Below are positions 1 to 7,224 of a stretch of DNA of 64,000 nt, piece after piece (the stretch's first letter is position 1; each line of letters begins with the position of its first letter). Where the stretch lies: contig NZ_BLPG01000001.1 in NCBI RefSeq assembly GCF_011764445.1, forward strand, positions 8,299,316-8,363,315, given 5' to 3'. The notes beneath the pieces were generated by a model. The model had not been told where the DNA came from. It did not search any database and saw only the letters and a list, made by a program, of their open reading frames with translations. The translations under genes were made by a program, and so were the position numbers. Source of the DNA: Phytohabitans rumicis (GTDB lineage: Bacteria > Actinomycetota > Actinomycetes > Mycobacteriales > Micromonosporaceae).

Positions 1-399
1 GACCCAGGACCCGTTGCGGCAGAACGCCTGGTTGGGTGCGCCGTCGTTGACGCCGGTGCAGAAGTCGCTGATCTTGACCTGGACCCACCGTCCACAGTTG
101 AGCCCGTTGTTCCAGATGCCGATCTTGGTGGTGTCGGTCACCGGGCGCGGATAGAAGTTGTAGTCGCGCGGTGTGTCGTACACGTTGAGGGCGACGAAGT
201 CCTGCGTCTCCAACTCGGCCTGGGGCAGCCCGCACCCGCCGTACGGCGAGCCGAGCCCGTCGAAGTAGGTGGAGTTGCCAATCGCCGGGGAGGTGGTGGG
301 CTCCGGGACGGTGAGCGCACCGGCGGGGCGGTTGACGAGGACGAGGGACAGCGCCAGCAGGGCAGCGGCGCTCAGCGCGGCAAGCACGCGTCTTTTCAT
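1..399 (-). CDS. Secreted expansin-like (double-psi beta-barrel) protein, 5' part only
   Basis: Only the first 133 codons are present; the gene runs off the left edge. It opens with ATG and MKRR, then a hydrophobic stretch (about residues 5-22) and a small-residue PAGA site, which reads as a Sec signal peptide, so the product should be exported. The mature part has the spaced motifs GGCGLP, DFVALN, KIGIWNNG and NCGRWV plus two more cysteines (DFC, AFC). This arrangement resembles the double-psi beta-barrel domain of bacterial expansins and related GH45/RlpA-like proteins, which bind or loosen wall polysaccharides without a clear catalytic reaction. A carbohydrate-binding module may follow outside the window. 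The family call is from motif pattern only. Confidence 0.65.
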   Translation of the reverse strand, partial: MKRRVLAALSAAALLALSLVLVNRPAGALTVPEPTTSPAIGNSTYFDGLGSPYGGCGLPQAELETQDFVALNVYDTPRDYNFYPRPVTDTTKIGIWNNGLNCGRWVQVKISDFCTGVNDGAPNQAFCRNGSWV

Positions 400-432
400 G
401 TCGGTCCTTAGGGAGAACAAGCGCAGGAAGAA

Positions 433-732
433 CTAGCGCAGCGTGAAGCGAGAAGGGGACCGACTCCCATCAATATCGTTCCGCTCCGCTGTCGATGTGT
501 CAACCCGCCGCCGCGCGAGCGCGGCGAGGCCGATCGCCAGCCACACCAGGTTGAGGCTGGACGAGGGCCAGGCACTGTGGACGATCGCGTTGACCGCCAG
601 CCCGACCGAGCCGGCGAGGTTGAGTAGCTGGTACGCGGGCCCGGTGGTCAGCCGCCCCGCGGACAGCAAGGCATACGCCAGCAGCAGGCAGCCGGCCCCG
701 GCCCAGCCGACGGCCTCCACGAAGAGGGTCAC
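433..732 (-). CDS. Small integral membrane protein (CBU_0592-like)
   Basis: A protein of 99 residues made almost wholly of three hydrophobic segments: about residues 5-25 (GWAGAGCLLLAYALLSAG), 33-52 (YQLLNLAGSVGLAVNAI) and 58-75 (WPSSSLNLVWLAIGLAAL), followed by a basic, polar tail. The YQLLNLxGSxGL and AWPSxxLN signatures are typical of a family of small conserved membrane proteins of unknown function. I chose GTG at 732 because a longer reading would put codons inside the preceding cyclase gene. The cyclase stop lies 16 bp upstream on the same strand, so the two probably share a transcript. No function can be assigned. Confidence 0.75.
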   Translation of the reverse strand: MTLFVEAVGWAGAGCLLLAYALLSAGRLTTGPAYQLLNLAGSVGLAVNAIVHSAWPSSSLNLVWLAIGLAALARRRVDTSTAERNDIDGSRSPSRFTLR

Positions 733-748
733 GGAAGCACCAAGAGGG

Positions 749-1666
749 TCAAGGAAGCACCGCGTACGCCCGGACCGGGAAGGTGCCGAAGTCGCGCACC
801 CGCGGGGGAGCGGCGTGCAGGCGGGCACCGGTCACCGGCACCTGGTCCAGGCCGGTGAGGTGCTCCAGGACGGGTACGCCGGCGGCGAGCAGGATGGAGT
901 GGGCGGGCCGTTCGCCACCGTCGGTGCTGTCGATGTTGACGGCGTCGATCCCGACCAGCCGCGCACCCGCGTCGACCAGTGCGTTCGCCCCTTCCTCGGT
1001 CAGGAACGGGGCGTCCACCCCGTACTCGGGCGTGCCCCAGTGCCGGTCCCAGCCGGTGTGCAGGAGGACGGCGGCGCCGGCCACATCGTACGGCGCCAGC
1101 GCCTTCGGGCCGATCCCGCGCTCGGTGCCGCCGGCCAGCCGGACCACCACCGCGGGCAGGTCGGCGATCGCGTCCAGCGGGAGGCCGGCGAGGTCGGTGC
1201 CGCCGGCGTACCGGTGATAGGGGCTGTCGAGGTAGGTGCCGGTGTTGCCGACCATGCTGATGCGGCCGATCGTGAATTCGGTGCCCGGCGCGTAGCGGGC
1301 GCGCGAGTCGGCGAAGGTCAGGTGCGGCGTGATCTCCGGGCCGGGCAGGCCGGGGTACGTGGTCATGCCGGCCGTGATCACGTGGCTGAGCTCGACCAGC
1401 CGCCGCGGCCCGGGCGCCGGCGCGGGCCCGCCGCGCGAGCCCTTGTGCGGCTCGGCGAACACCCGCACGCCGCGCAGCCGCACCTCGTCCACCATCAACA
1501 GGCCCAGGTGGCGCACCAGCAGGTCGGCCAGCGCGGCCTCGGTGACATCCGCATCGGGTACGTCCAGCCGGAACCCCTGTGCCTGTAGCCCGCCGCCGTT
1601 GCTGAAGGTGATGTCGGCGTCGAAGGACGCCCGGTATTCGGTGCTCACGAGTCGATCGTCGCGCAC
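749..1666 (-). CDS. Cyclase-family metal-dependent hydrolase (kynurenine formamidase-like)
   Basis: A 305-residue protein of the cyclase superfamily, which includes kynurenine formamidase, isatin hydrolase and polyketide cyclases; members use a divalent metal. The conserved core begins near residue 90 (LVELSHVITAGMTTYPG) and holds the metal-site signature GNTGTYLDSPYH at about 140-151, where the usual first His of HxGTHxDxPxH is Asn and the second is Tyr. Residues 1-80 are an extra N-terminal region rich in short beta-like segments (FDADITFSNGGG), longer than in the smallest members. It is divergent from the LysR regulator at 1721 across a 54-bp gap, the usual layout of a LysR protein and its target. 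The substrate is unknown. Confidence 0.8.
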   Translation of the reverse strand: MRDDRLVSTEYRASFDADITFSNGGGLQAQGFRLDVPDADVTEAALADLLVRHLGLLMVDEVRLRGVRVFAEPHKGSRGGPAPAPGPRRLVELSHVITAGMTTYPGLPGPEITPHLTFADSRARYAPGTEFTIGRISMVGNTGTYLDSPYHRYAGGTDLAGLPLDAIADLPAVVVRLAGGTERGIGPKALAPYDVAGAAVLLHTGWDRHWGTPEYGVDAPFLTEEGANALVDAGARLVGIDAVNIDSTDGGERPAHSILLAAGVPVLEHLTGLDQVPVTGARLHAAPPRVRDFGTFPVRAYAVLP

Positions 1667-1720
1667 GCTCGGCGTTCAGTGGTAGCGCATATCTCTTCAT
1701 AGTGCATGTAGTGTTTCTGC

Positions 1721-2617
1721 ATGCCGATCGACCCGCGGCGGCTGGCCGTCCTGCGCGCGGTGGCCGACGCCGGCGGCGTGCTCGCGGCCGCGTCGGTGCT
1801 GCACCTGACCCCGTCGGCGGTCTCGCAACACATCGCCCGGCTGGAGGCGGAGACCGGCGTGACGCTGCTGGACCGGTCCCGGCTGGGCGGCCGGCGGGCC
1901 GCCGGGCTCACCGCCGCCGGGCGGCTGCTGGCCGGCCACGCCGGCCGCCTCGCCGAGGTGCTGGCCGCCGCCGAGCGTGACCTGGCCGCGCTCACCGGCC
2001 AGGTCACCGGTCCGGTCAACGTGGGCGGCTTCCCCACGGCGGTGCGGCACATCCTGGCGCCGGCGGCCGCCGCCGTGGCCGAGGCCGCTCCGGGGGTACG
2101 CGTCCACATCCGGCTTGTCGAGCCGAAACCGGGCCGGTCGGCGCTGCGTTCCGGCGAACTGGACCTGCTGGTCACCGAGGCCGACGCGGCCGATCCCGAG
2201 CCCGAACTGCCGGGACTGCGGGCGACCCGGCTGCTGGACGACCCGTACCGGATCGTCGTCCCGGCGCGGTGGGGGCCGGTGGCGGGGGTGGCCGCGCTGC
2301 TCGCCCGCCCGTGGGTGGACGGGCCGCCCGGCTCGGCCACCCACCGCGTGCTGGACCGGCTGGCCGCGCAGCACGACGCGGTCCTGGACCGGCCGCACGA
2401 GTGCCTGGAGTTTCCGGCGGCGTTGGCGGTGGTGTCCGCGGGCCTGGCGGCGGCGGTGGTGCCGGCGCTGGCGCTGCCCACGGACCTGCCCGGGGTACGG
2501 GTGGTCGCGGGGGCGGCGGTGGGTGCCCGGCGGCTCGACCTGGTCCACCGCCGGGGGCGGCACGAGCCGAGCCCGGCGGCGCAGTTGGTCGCCGACGCGA
2601 TAATGGCCGCCGGTTGA
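1721..2617 (+). CDS. LysR-family transcriptional regulator
   Basis: A 298-residue protein with the normal LysR layout. The N-terminal winged helix-turn-helix spans about residues 4-62 (RRLAVLRAVADAGGVLAAA, then LTPSAVSQHIARLE, the recognition helix, then TGVTLLDRS). The rest is a periplasmic-binding-protein-like effector domain starting near residue 92. ATG at 1721 puts the helix-turn-helix at the expected distance from the N-terminus. It is divergent from the cyclase gene (start 1666), so it probably controls that gene and itself from the 54-bp shared region. The inducer is not predictable. The family call is secure. Confidence 0.92.
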   Translation: MPIDPRRLAVLRAVADAGGVLAAASVLHLTPSAVSQHIARLEAETGVTLLDRSRLGGRRAAGLTAAGRLLAGHAGRLAEVLAAAERDLAALTGQVTGPVNVGGFPTAVRHILAPAAAAVAEAAPGVRVHIRLVEPKPGRSALRSGELDLLVTEADAADPEPELPGLRATRLLDDPYRIVVPARWGPVAGVAALLARPWVDGPPGSATHRVLDRLAAQHDAVLDRPHECLEFPAALAVVSAGLAAAVVPALALPTDLPGVRVVAGAAVGARRLDLVHRRGRHEPSPAAQLVADAIMAAG

Positions 2618-2675
2618 CGCAACCGGACGGGTGGGTCGGCGCGTATGTACTGCGTTCCCTCTCGCGGAGGCGCCG

Positions 2676-3173
2676 GTGAGTGACGTCGACGGGTTCGACG
2701 AGTTCTATCGCGGCAGCCGGCAACGGCTGCTCGGTTTCGTGTACGTCCTGACCGGTGACCTCGCCGAGGCGCAGGACGCGGTGCAGGAGGCGTTCGTGCG
2801 GGCCTGGCAGCGCTGGTCGACGGTGGGTCGCTACGACGACCCGGAGTCCTGGGTACGGGTGGTCGCCTCGCGCATCGCGGTCAGCCGCTGGCGGAGCCTG
2901 CGCAGCCGGGCCCGGGCGTACGTGCGGCACGGCGCCGCCGGAGCGGTGCCCGAGCCGAGCACCGACACCGTGGAGATCGTCGCGGCGATGCGCCGCCTGC
3001 CCGAGGAGCAGCGCGTCGCGCTCGCCCTGTACTACCTGGTCGGCCTGCCCGTGGCGGACGTCGCCCGGGAGACCGGGGTGCCGGTGGGCACGGTCAAGGC
3101 CCGCCTGTCCCGCGGCCGGGGCGCGCTCGCCGGCCTGCTCACCGTCGACCTGGAGGAGGCCGCCGATGCGTGA
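2676..3173 (+). CDS. ECF sigma factor, SigE-like subfamily
   Basis: A 165-residue sigma-70 family factor with region 2 (about residues 5-72: FYRGSRQRLLGFVYVLTGD, AQDAVQEAFVRAWQRW) and region 4 (about 103-152: LPEEQRVALALYYL, then VADVARETGVPVGTVKARLSRG), the minimal ECF layout that steers RNA polymerase to a small regulon. I chose GTG at 2676, not the earlier in-frame start at 2631, because a GCGGAGG ribosome-binding site lies at 2664-2670 and region 2 then begins at once. Its last codons overlap the start of the next gene (ATG at 3166), so the two are coupled, as is usual for an ECF factor and its regulator or target. Confidence 0.9.
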   Translation: MSDVDGFDEFYRGSRQRLLGFVYVLTGDLAEAQDAVQEAFVRAWQRWSTVGRYDDPESWVRVVASRIAVSRWRSLRSRARAYVRHGAAGAVPEPSTDTVEIVAAMRRLPEEQRVALALYYLVGLPVADVARETGVPVGTVKARLSRGRGALAGLLTVDLEEAADA

Positions 3174-4041
3174 CCCGGGAAACCTCCCCCAGCTGCTGGC
3201 CCAGGACCTCGCCGAGGTGGACTGGCCGGCGCCGGACCAGATCCGCGCCCGCGCCCGGCGGCGCACCATCCGCAAGGCCGTGGCGGCGCCGGCCGCCGTA
3301 CTGCTGGTCGTGGCGTCGGTCTGGCTGCTGGTCGGGCCCGGCCGGGACGGCGGCCTAGCCGACGACCCGGTCGGCGGGAGCGGCCCGTCGGCGAGTCCGT
3401 CCGCGTCCCCGTCCGTCGCCGCGTCGTACACCATGCCGGCGGGCTGGTTCGGCCCGGAAGACCTGGTGCAGCCCGCGGACGTCGGCGCCGGCTACACACT
3501 GGAGAACGAGAACGCGTTCGCGCCGGGGGAGTACCCGACCTGGTCGTTCAACGCGGACGAGTGCGACGCGTACGCCGGTCTGCGGATCACGGCCTTCCGC
3601 TCGTACACCTGGATGCGGATCAACATCGTGGCTCCCGGCGGGGATGACGCCGCAGTGCCCGCCGTGCACGCCGAGCTCAACAGCTATCCGACGGCGACCG
3701 TCGCGAAACAGGTGATGTCCGACGTGCGCGCGATGGTGGGCGCGTGTGCCGAGTTCAGCTACGCGGGTGGGGAGGCGTCCACCGAGGCGCGACCGGCCCG
3801 GGTGGTGCACACCTACAGCGTCGAGGGTGAGCGCTTCGCCGGCGACGAGTCGGTGCTGATCCGGCACGTGACCAGGAGCGTGGACGCCAGCACCGGCGAG
3901 GTCCTCCCCGGCGACCAGGCGGTTATCCCCGAGATCCTCGCGGTGGTGCGGGTCGGGGACCGGGTCGAGGTGCTCTCGACGTACCAGGATGATCGGGACC
4001 GGATGCGGGAGATCGCGACGAAGGCCGCCCGGCGGTTGTAG
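3166..4041 (+). CDS. Membrane-anchored protein coupled to the ECF sigma factor (possible anti-sigma)
   Basis: A 291-residue protein starting 8 bp inside the sigma gene, with GGAGG at 3152-3156. Residues 1-38 are cytoplasmic and basic near the end (RARARRRTIRK), 39-57 form one transmembrane helix (AVLLVVASVWLLVG), and the rest is an extracytoplasmic region with a Ser/Pro linker (SASPSASPSVAAS) and a folded part of about 200 residues. The layout of short N-terminal tail, single membrane span and outer sensory domain is that of a membrane anti-sigma factor, but I see no zinc-binding HxxxCxxC motif, so the role is inferred from position. A GC hairpin follows directly. Confidence 0.7.
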   Translation: MRDPGNLPQLLAQDLAEVDWPAPDQIRARARRRTIRKAVAAPAAVLLVVASVWLLVGPGRDGGLADDPVGGSGPSASPSASPSVAASYTMPAGWFGPEDLVQPADVGAGYTLENENAFAPGEYPTWSFNADECDAYAGLRITAFRSYTWMRINIVAPGGDDAAVPAVHAELNSYPTATVAKQVMSDVRAMVGACAEFSYAGGEASTEARPARVVHTYSVEGERFAGDESVLIRHVTRSVDASTGEVLPGDQAVIPEILAVVRVGDRVEVLSTYQDDRDRMREIATKAARRL

Positions 4042-4042
4042 T

Positions 4043-4065
4043 GGGCGGGGGCCTCGCCCCCGCCC
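4043..4065. terminator. GC hairpin between convergent genes
   Basis: A perfect inverted repeat with 10-bp arms (GGGCGGGGGC at 4043-4052 and its complement at 4056-4065) and a 3-nt loop. It fills the 30-bp gap between the 3' ends of the sigma-partner gene and the FMN reductase gene. There is no U-tract, which is common for actinomycete terminators. It can serve both strands. Confidence 0.75.
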
Positions 4066-4071
4066 AACGGC

Positions 4072-4641
4072 TCAGGCCGCGACCGGCTCGCGCACGCCGT
4101 GCAGCGCCCGGCTCCACGCCACGACCTGGTCGAGCATCGTGCTGAGCTGGCCGACCTGGTACGGCGACGGGGCGAGCGTGGTGAAGTTCTCGAAGTCGGT
4201 GAACAGGCTCAGCGCCACCTGGGCCCGGACGTCGGCGACCTGCAACTCGCCCATGACCAGCCGGAGGTGCTCGACGGCCCGCGCGCCACCCGCGCCGCCG
4301 TAGGAGACGAAGCCGGCGGCCTTGTTGGTCCACTCCTTGTAGACGAAGTCGATGGCGTTCTTGAGGGCGCCGGAGGTGGAGTGGTTGTACTCGGGTGTGA
4401 CGAAGACGTACCCGTCGTAGGAGTCCACCGCGCGGGACCAGGCGATGGTGTGCTCGTGCGCGTACTCCCCGCGGGAGGCCGGGTTCTCCTCGTCGAGGTG
4501 CGGCAGGTTGAAGTCGCGGAGGTCCACCAGCTCGAATTCGGCGTCGGTGCGCTGGCTCGCGATGTCGTACACCCAGCGGGCGACGGTCTCGGCGCGGCGG
4601 CCCGGCCGGGTGCTGCCGATGATTATGCCGATCTTGGTCAT
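4072..4641 (-). CDS. NADPH-dependent FMN reductase family protein
   Basis: A 189-residue flavodoxin-fold oxidoreductase that would use NAD(P)H and FMN to reduce quinones, azo compounds or free flavin in the cytoplasm. The FMN phosphate loop is at residues 4-14 (IGIIIGSTRPGR) and the family signature FVTPEYNHSTSGALKNAID lies near residues 80-98. ATG at 4641 is preceded by GGGAGA at a suitable distance, which decides against a longer reading that would cross the regulator gene. It is divergent from a MarR regulator at 4729, and two TTGATGYGTCA boxes lie in the gap, so MarR-type control is likely. Confidence 0.9.
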   Translation of the reverse strand: MTKIGIIIGSTRPGRRAETVARWVYDIASQRTDAEFELVDLRDFNLPHLDEENPASRGEYAHEHTIAWSRAVDSYDGYVFVTPEYNHSTSGALKNAIDFVYKEWTNKAAGFVSYGGAGGARAVEHLRLVMGELQVADVRAQVALSLFTDFENFTTLAPSPYQVGQLSTMLDQVVAWSRALHGVREPVAA

Positions 4642-4661
4642 GGTTGTCTCCCGGGCGCTGA

Positions 4662-4675
4662 GTTGATGTGTCATC
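4662..4675. promoter_or_regulatory. MarR operator candidate, site 1
   Basis: GTTGATGTGTCATC, an imperfect dyad 20 bp upstream of the reductase start. It matches site 2 (4697-4710) in 12 of 14 positions. Binding by the adjacent MarR protein is an inference. Confidence 0.5.
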
Positions 4676-4696
4676 TCGAACGGTAGATCGCATCGG

Positions 4697-4710
4697 GTTG
4701 ATGCGTCAAC
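4697..4710. promoter_or_regulatory. MarR operator candidate, site 2
   Basis: GTTGATGCGTCAAC, within a perfect 6-4-6 inverted repeat (GGTTGA at 4696-4701, TCAACC at 4706-4711). It lies 35 bp from site 1 and 18 bp before the MarR start codon, a good position for autorepression. Confidence 0.6.
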
Positions 4711-4728
4711 CGCTCGTAGGATGGTGTG

Positions 4729-5229
4729 ATGACCGGCACCGCGGAGTGGCTCGACGAGCGAGAACAGCGCACCTGGCAGGCGTTCTACGACATGACGGTG
4801 CTCTTCTACCGGCGCATCGGGCACCAGCTCCAGCGCGACACCGGCCTGTCCGAGCCCGACTACACCGTGCTGACCGCCCTGGTGAACGCCCCGGGCGGGC
4901 GGATGCGGCCGTTCGAGCTGAGCACGGTCACCGACTTCGAGAAGAGCCGGCTACACCACCATCTGACCCGCATGATCGACCGTGGCCTGCTGGCCAAGGA
5001 GGCGTGCGTGGGCGCGCCGCGGGGCTCGGTGATCGCGATCACCGAGGCGGGCCGGGCGGCCATCGCCGCCGCCGCGCCCATCCGGGCGGAACATGTCCGG
5101 CAATGGCTGCTCGACAAGCTCACGCGCGAGCAACTCGACGCGCTCGCCGACATGTCAGCGGTGGTGCTCGACCACCTGCGGGCGGCCGGCCGTCCCGGGT
5201 CAGGTAGCGACGATTCCTGTGTTTGCTAG
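4729..5229 (+). CDS. MarR-family transcriptional regulator
   Basis: A 166-residue winged-helix regulator. The MarR fold is visible as helices around residues 12-60, the helix-turn-helix at about 58-82 (MRPFELSTVTDFEKSRLHHH, LTRMIDRGLL) and the wing near 85-97 (KEACVGAPRGSVIAIT). I start it at the ATG at 4729; a GTG directly before it is the alternative. It is divergent from the FMN reductase gene and probably represses that gene and itself through the dyads in the gap, responding to a redox-active or aromatic compound. Its 3' end overlaps the convergent GNAT gene by 30 bp. Confidence 0.9.
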   Translation: MTGTAEWLDEREQRTWQAFYDMTVLFYRRIGHQLQRDTGLSEPDYTVLTALVNAPGGRMRPFELSTVTDFEKSRLHHHLTRMIDRGLLAKEACVGAPRGSVIAITEAGRAAIAAAAPIRAEHVRQWLLDKLTREQLDALADMSAVVLDHLRAAGRPGSGSDDSCVC

Positions 5230-5751
5230 AGGCGACGGGTCGTCGCGCAGCCGGCTGTAGAGGTAGCCGTCCCGCCACCGGCCGGCCCGGAACTCGCACG
5301 CGCGTACCACGCCTTCGAGCTGGAAACCGGCCTTGACCAGGGACTTCTGCTCGGCGACGTTTTCCGCGTGGGTGCCCGCCTGGATCCGCTGGGCCGGCGT
5401 GTGCGCGAAGAGGTAGTCGCAGATCATCGCCTGGGCCCGCCAGCCGACGCCCCGCCCGCGCCACTCCGGCAACAGCGCGATCCCGATCTCCCAGAACCCG
5501 GCCAGGCCGCCGTACTTGCCCGCCAGGTAGCTCACGAACCCGGCCGCCGCCTGCTCCTCCTCGACATGCACCATCAGCCGGCCGCTGTCCGCGCCGAGAT
5601 AGCCGTCCTCCGCGAACCGGCGGGCCGGAGCCGCCGCGTCCCGGTAGCCGGCCCAGTCCAACCCGATCAGGCCCGGCTCGGTGTTGAACCGCCGGAACAT
5701 CTCGATGTCGTGCTCGACGACGGGACGCAAACGCACAGTCAAATCGGTCAC
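5200..5751 (-). CDS. GNAT-family N-acetyltransferase
   Basis: A 183-residue acyl-CoA N-acyltransferase with the GNAT order: N-terminal beta strand (LTVRLRPVVEHD), motif D/A with the acetyl-CoA pyrophosphate loop PEWRGRGVGWRAQ at about residues 100-112, and the C-terminal RIQAGTHAENVAEQKSLVKAGF, typical of the RimJ/RimL-like group that acetylates ribosomal-protein N-termini or small amines. GTG at 5751 gives the normal N-terminus; longer readings would run into the divergent pentapeptide gene at 5779. The 3' end overlaps the MarR gene. The substrate is unknown. Confidence 0.85.
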   Translation of the reverse strand: MTDLTVRLRPVVEHDIEMFRRFNTEPGLIGLDWAGYRDAAAPARRFAEDGYLGADSGRLMVHVEEEQAAAGFVSYLAGKYGGLAGFWEIGIALLPEWRGRGVGWRAQAMICDYLFAHTPAQRIQAGTHAENVAEQKSLVKAGFQLEGVVRACEFRAGRWRDGYLYSRLRDDPSPLANTGIVAT

Positions 5752-5778
5752 GGCGCCGACGGTATCGTGGCGGAGGTC

Positions 5779-6561
5779 ATGACACTGGACACCCTGCGCG
5801 CCGACTGCGCACGCTGTTTCGGGCTGTGCTGCGTGGTGCCGGCCTTCTCGGCGTCCGCGGACTTCGCCATCGACAAACCCGCCGGGCACGCCTGCCCCAA
5901 CCTCCAGCAGGACTTCCGCTGCGGCATCCACGACCGGCTGCGGGACCGCGGATTTCCAGGCTGCACCGTGTACGACTGCTTCGGCGCCGGCCAGAAGGTC
6001 GCCCAGGTCACCTTCGGTGGGCGGCCCGAGCTGGGCGAATCCATGTTCGCCGCGTACCGGGTGATGCGGCAGCTGCACGAACTGCTCTGGTACCTGACCC
6101 AGGGGCTGGCCCTGCCCGCCGCCCGCCCGCTGCACGCCGACCTCGGCCGGTTGCGCGACGAGACCGAGCGCCGCACCCACGGCGGTCCCGACGAACTCGC
6201 CACAGTGGACACCGACCCGCTCTGGCGAGACGTCAACGCCTTGCTGGTACGGGCGAGCGAGCTGGCCCGGGCCGGTTTGCGCGGGCCGGAACGGCGGGGC
6301 GCCGACCTGATCGGCAAGGACCTGCGGCGGGTGAGGCTACGCGGCGCGAACCTGCGCGGGGCTTACCTGATCGGGGCCGACCTGCGAGGCGTCGACCTGA
6401 CGGCGGCCGACCTGATCGGCGCCGACCTACGCGGGGCGAACCTGGCCGGCGCCGACCTGTCCGCCAGCCTCTTCCTGACCCAGCCCCAGGTCACCGCCGC
6501 CCGCGGCACCCAAGCAACCCACCTCCCCCCACCCCTGTCCCACCCCCCACACTGGCCCTGA
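5779..6561 (+). CDS. Cys-rich domain plus pentapeptide-repeat protein
   Basis: A 260-residue protein with two parts. Residues 1-75 hold nine cysteines in the pattern CARCFGLCC, HAC, RC, GC and YDC, which looks like a metal- or iron-sulfur-binding domain of the YkgJ type. Residues about 168-235 are pentapeptide repeats of form A(D/N)LxG (GADLIGKDLRRVRLRGANLR, then ADLRGVDL, ADLIGADL, ANLAGADL), which fold into a right-handed quadrilateral helix. Pentapeptide proteins include DNA mimics that protect gyrase, but most have unknown roles. The tail is Pro/His-rich. A GGAGG lies just before ATG 5779. Divergent from the GNAT gene. Confidence 0.8.
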   Translation: MTLDTLRADCARCFGLCCVVPAFSASADFAIDKPAGHACPNLQQDFRCGIHDRLRDRGFPGCTVYDCFGAGQKVAQVTFGGRPELGESMFAAYRVMRQLHELLWYLTQGLALPAARPLHADLGRLRDETERRTHGGPDELATVDTDPLWRDVNALLVRASELARAGLRGPERRGADLIGKDLRRVRLRGANLRGAYLIGADLRGVDLTAADLIGADLRGANLAGADLSASLFLTQPQVTAARGTQATHLPPPLSHPPHWP

Positions 6562-6612
6562 CTTGCCCGCTCTTGCGCCGGCTCTTTTGCCGCTCTTTTT
6601 GGCGCCTCTTGC
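6562..6612. repeat. Pyrimidine-rich low-complexity tract
   Basis: A run of CTCTT/CTTTT units (CTCTTGCGCCGG, CTCTTTTGCCG, CTCTTTTTGGCG, CTCTTGCCG) between the end of the pentapeptide gene and palindrome copy 1. A similar tract precedes copy 3 at 20866-20922. Confidence 0.6.
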
Positions 6613-6696
6613 CGTCGATCAAGGGCGAACGGTCGTGGTTTGATCTCCGATCCGCGACCTTTTGCCCTTGATCGGCGTGGAAATCCTTGATCGAGG
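6613..6696. repeat. 65-bp palindromic element, copy 1
   Basis: Core 6613-6677 is an inverted repeat opening with CGTCGATCAAGGGC and closing with GCCCTTGATCGGCG, followed by the outer arm to 6696 (AAATCCTTGATCGAGG). The forward centre reads TTTGATCTCC. It lies between the 3' ends of convergent genes (5779-6561 and 6734-7201). Confidence 0.9.
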
Positions 6697-6733
6697 ATCC
6701 CGGCGGGGTCGGCGAGGGCTGGGCGGTTGGGGG

Positions 6734-7201
6734 TTAGGCCGGGTGGGTGGTGGGCTCGTGGCGTACCGGGAAGTTGACCGAGCTGGCGATGAAGCAGTTG
6801 CGGTGTGCGTCGGTGTGCAGGCGCTCGGCCGCGTCCACCATGTCCGGCGAGGCCACGGTCACCTCCGGGCGGAGCACCACCTCGGTGAAGTGGCCGCCGT
6901 CGCCGGCTTGCTCCATCGCGCCGTGCGCGCGGTCGACGTACCCGGTCACCACGACGCCCGCCACGGCGCACATGTGCAGGTACGACAGCATGTGGCACTG
7001 GGACAGCGCGGCGACCAGGAGCTGCTCCGGGTTCCAGCGCGTCTTGTCGCCCCGGAACGCCGGGTCCGAGCTGCCCGCGATCGGCTCCAGGCCGTCGGAC
7101 TCGACATCGTGGTCCCGGGTGTAGTCGCGGTATCCGCTGGTGCCCGTGCCGCGGTTGCCGGTCCAGGTGACCACGATGTCGTACGTGTGCGTCCGTCCCA
7201 T
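6734..7201 (-). CDS. OsmC-family protein
   Basis: A 155-residue member of the OsmC/Ohr superfamily, thiol-dependent peroxidases that detoxify organic hydroperoxides. The two catalytic cysteines fit: one in the long central helix (AALSQCHMLSYLH, about residue 69) and one in AHRNCFIASSVN (about residue 136), each in the family context. The first strand pair (THTYDIVVTWTGNRGTGTS) and the NPEQLLVAAL helix are also typical. It starts only 23 bp from the divergent HEAT-repeat gene, so the promoters overlap. Palindrome copy 1 lies just past its stop. Confidence 0.9.
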   Translation of the reverse strand: MGRTHTYDIVVTWTGNRGTGTSGYRDYTRDHDVESDGLEPIAGSSDPAFRGDKTRWNPEQLLVAALSQCHMLSYLHMCAVAGVVVTGYVDRAHGAMEQAGDGGHFTEVVLRPEVTVASPDMVDAAERLHTDAHRNCFIASSVNFPVRHEPTTHPA

Positions 7202-7224
7202 GCCGGCAAGCGTAATGTCGTCGC

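Noticed and set aside
443-1588. Long plus-strand open frame over the cyclase gene
   Set aside because: It is antisense to a gene with clear cyclase motifs and has Arg/Gly-rich low-complexity content typical of high-GC shadow frames.
4087-4686. Plus-strand frame over the FMN reductase gene
   Set aside because: The minus-strand protein has a full flavodoxin-fold signature and its own ribosome-binding site.
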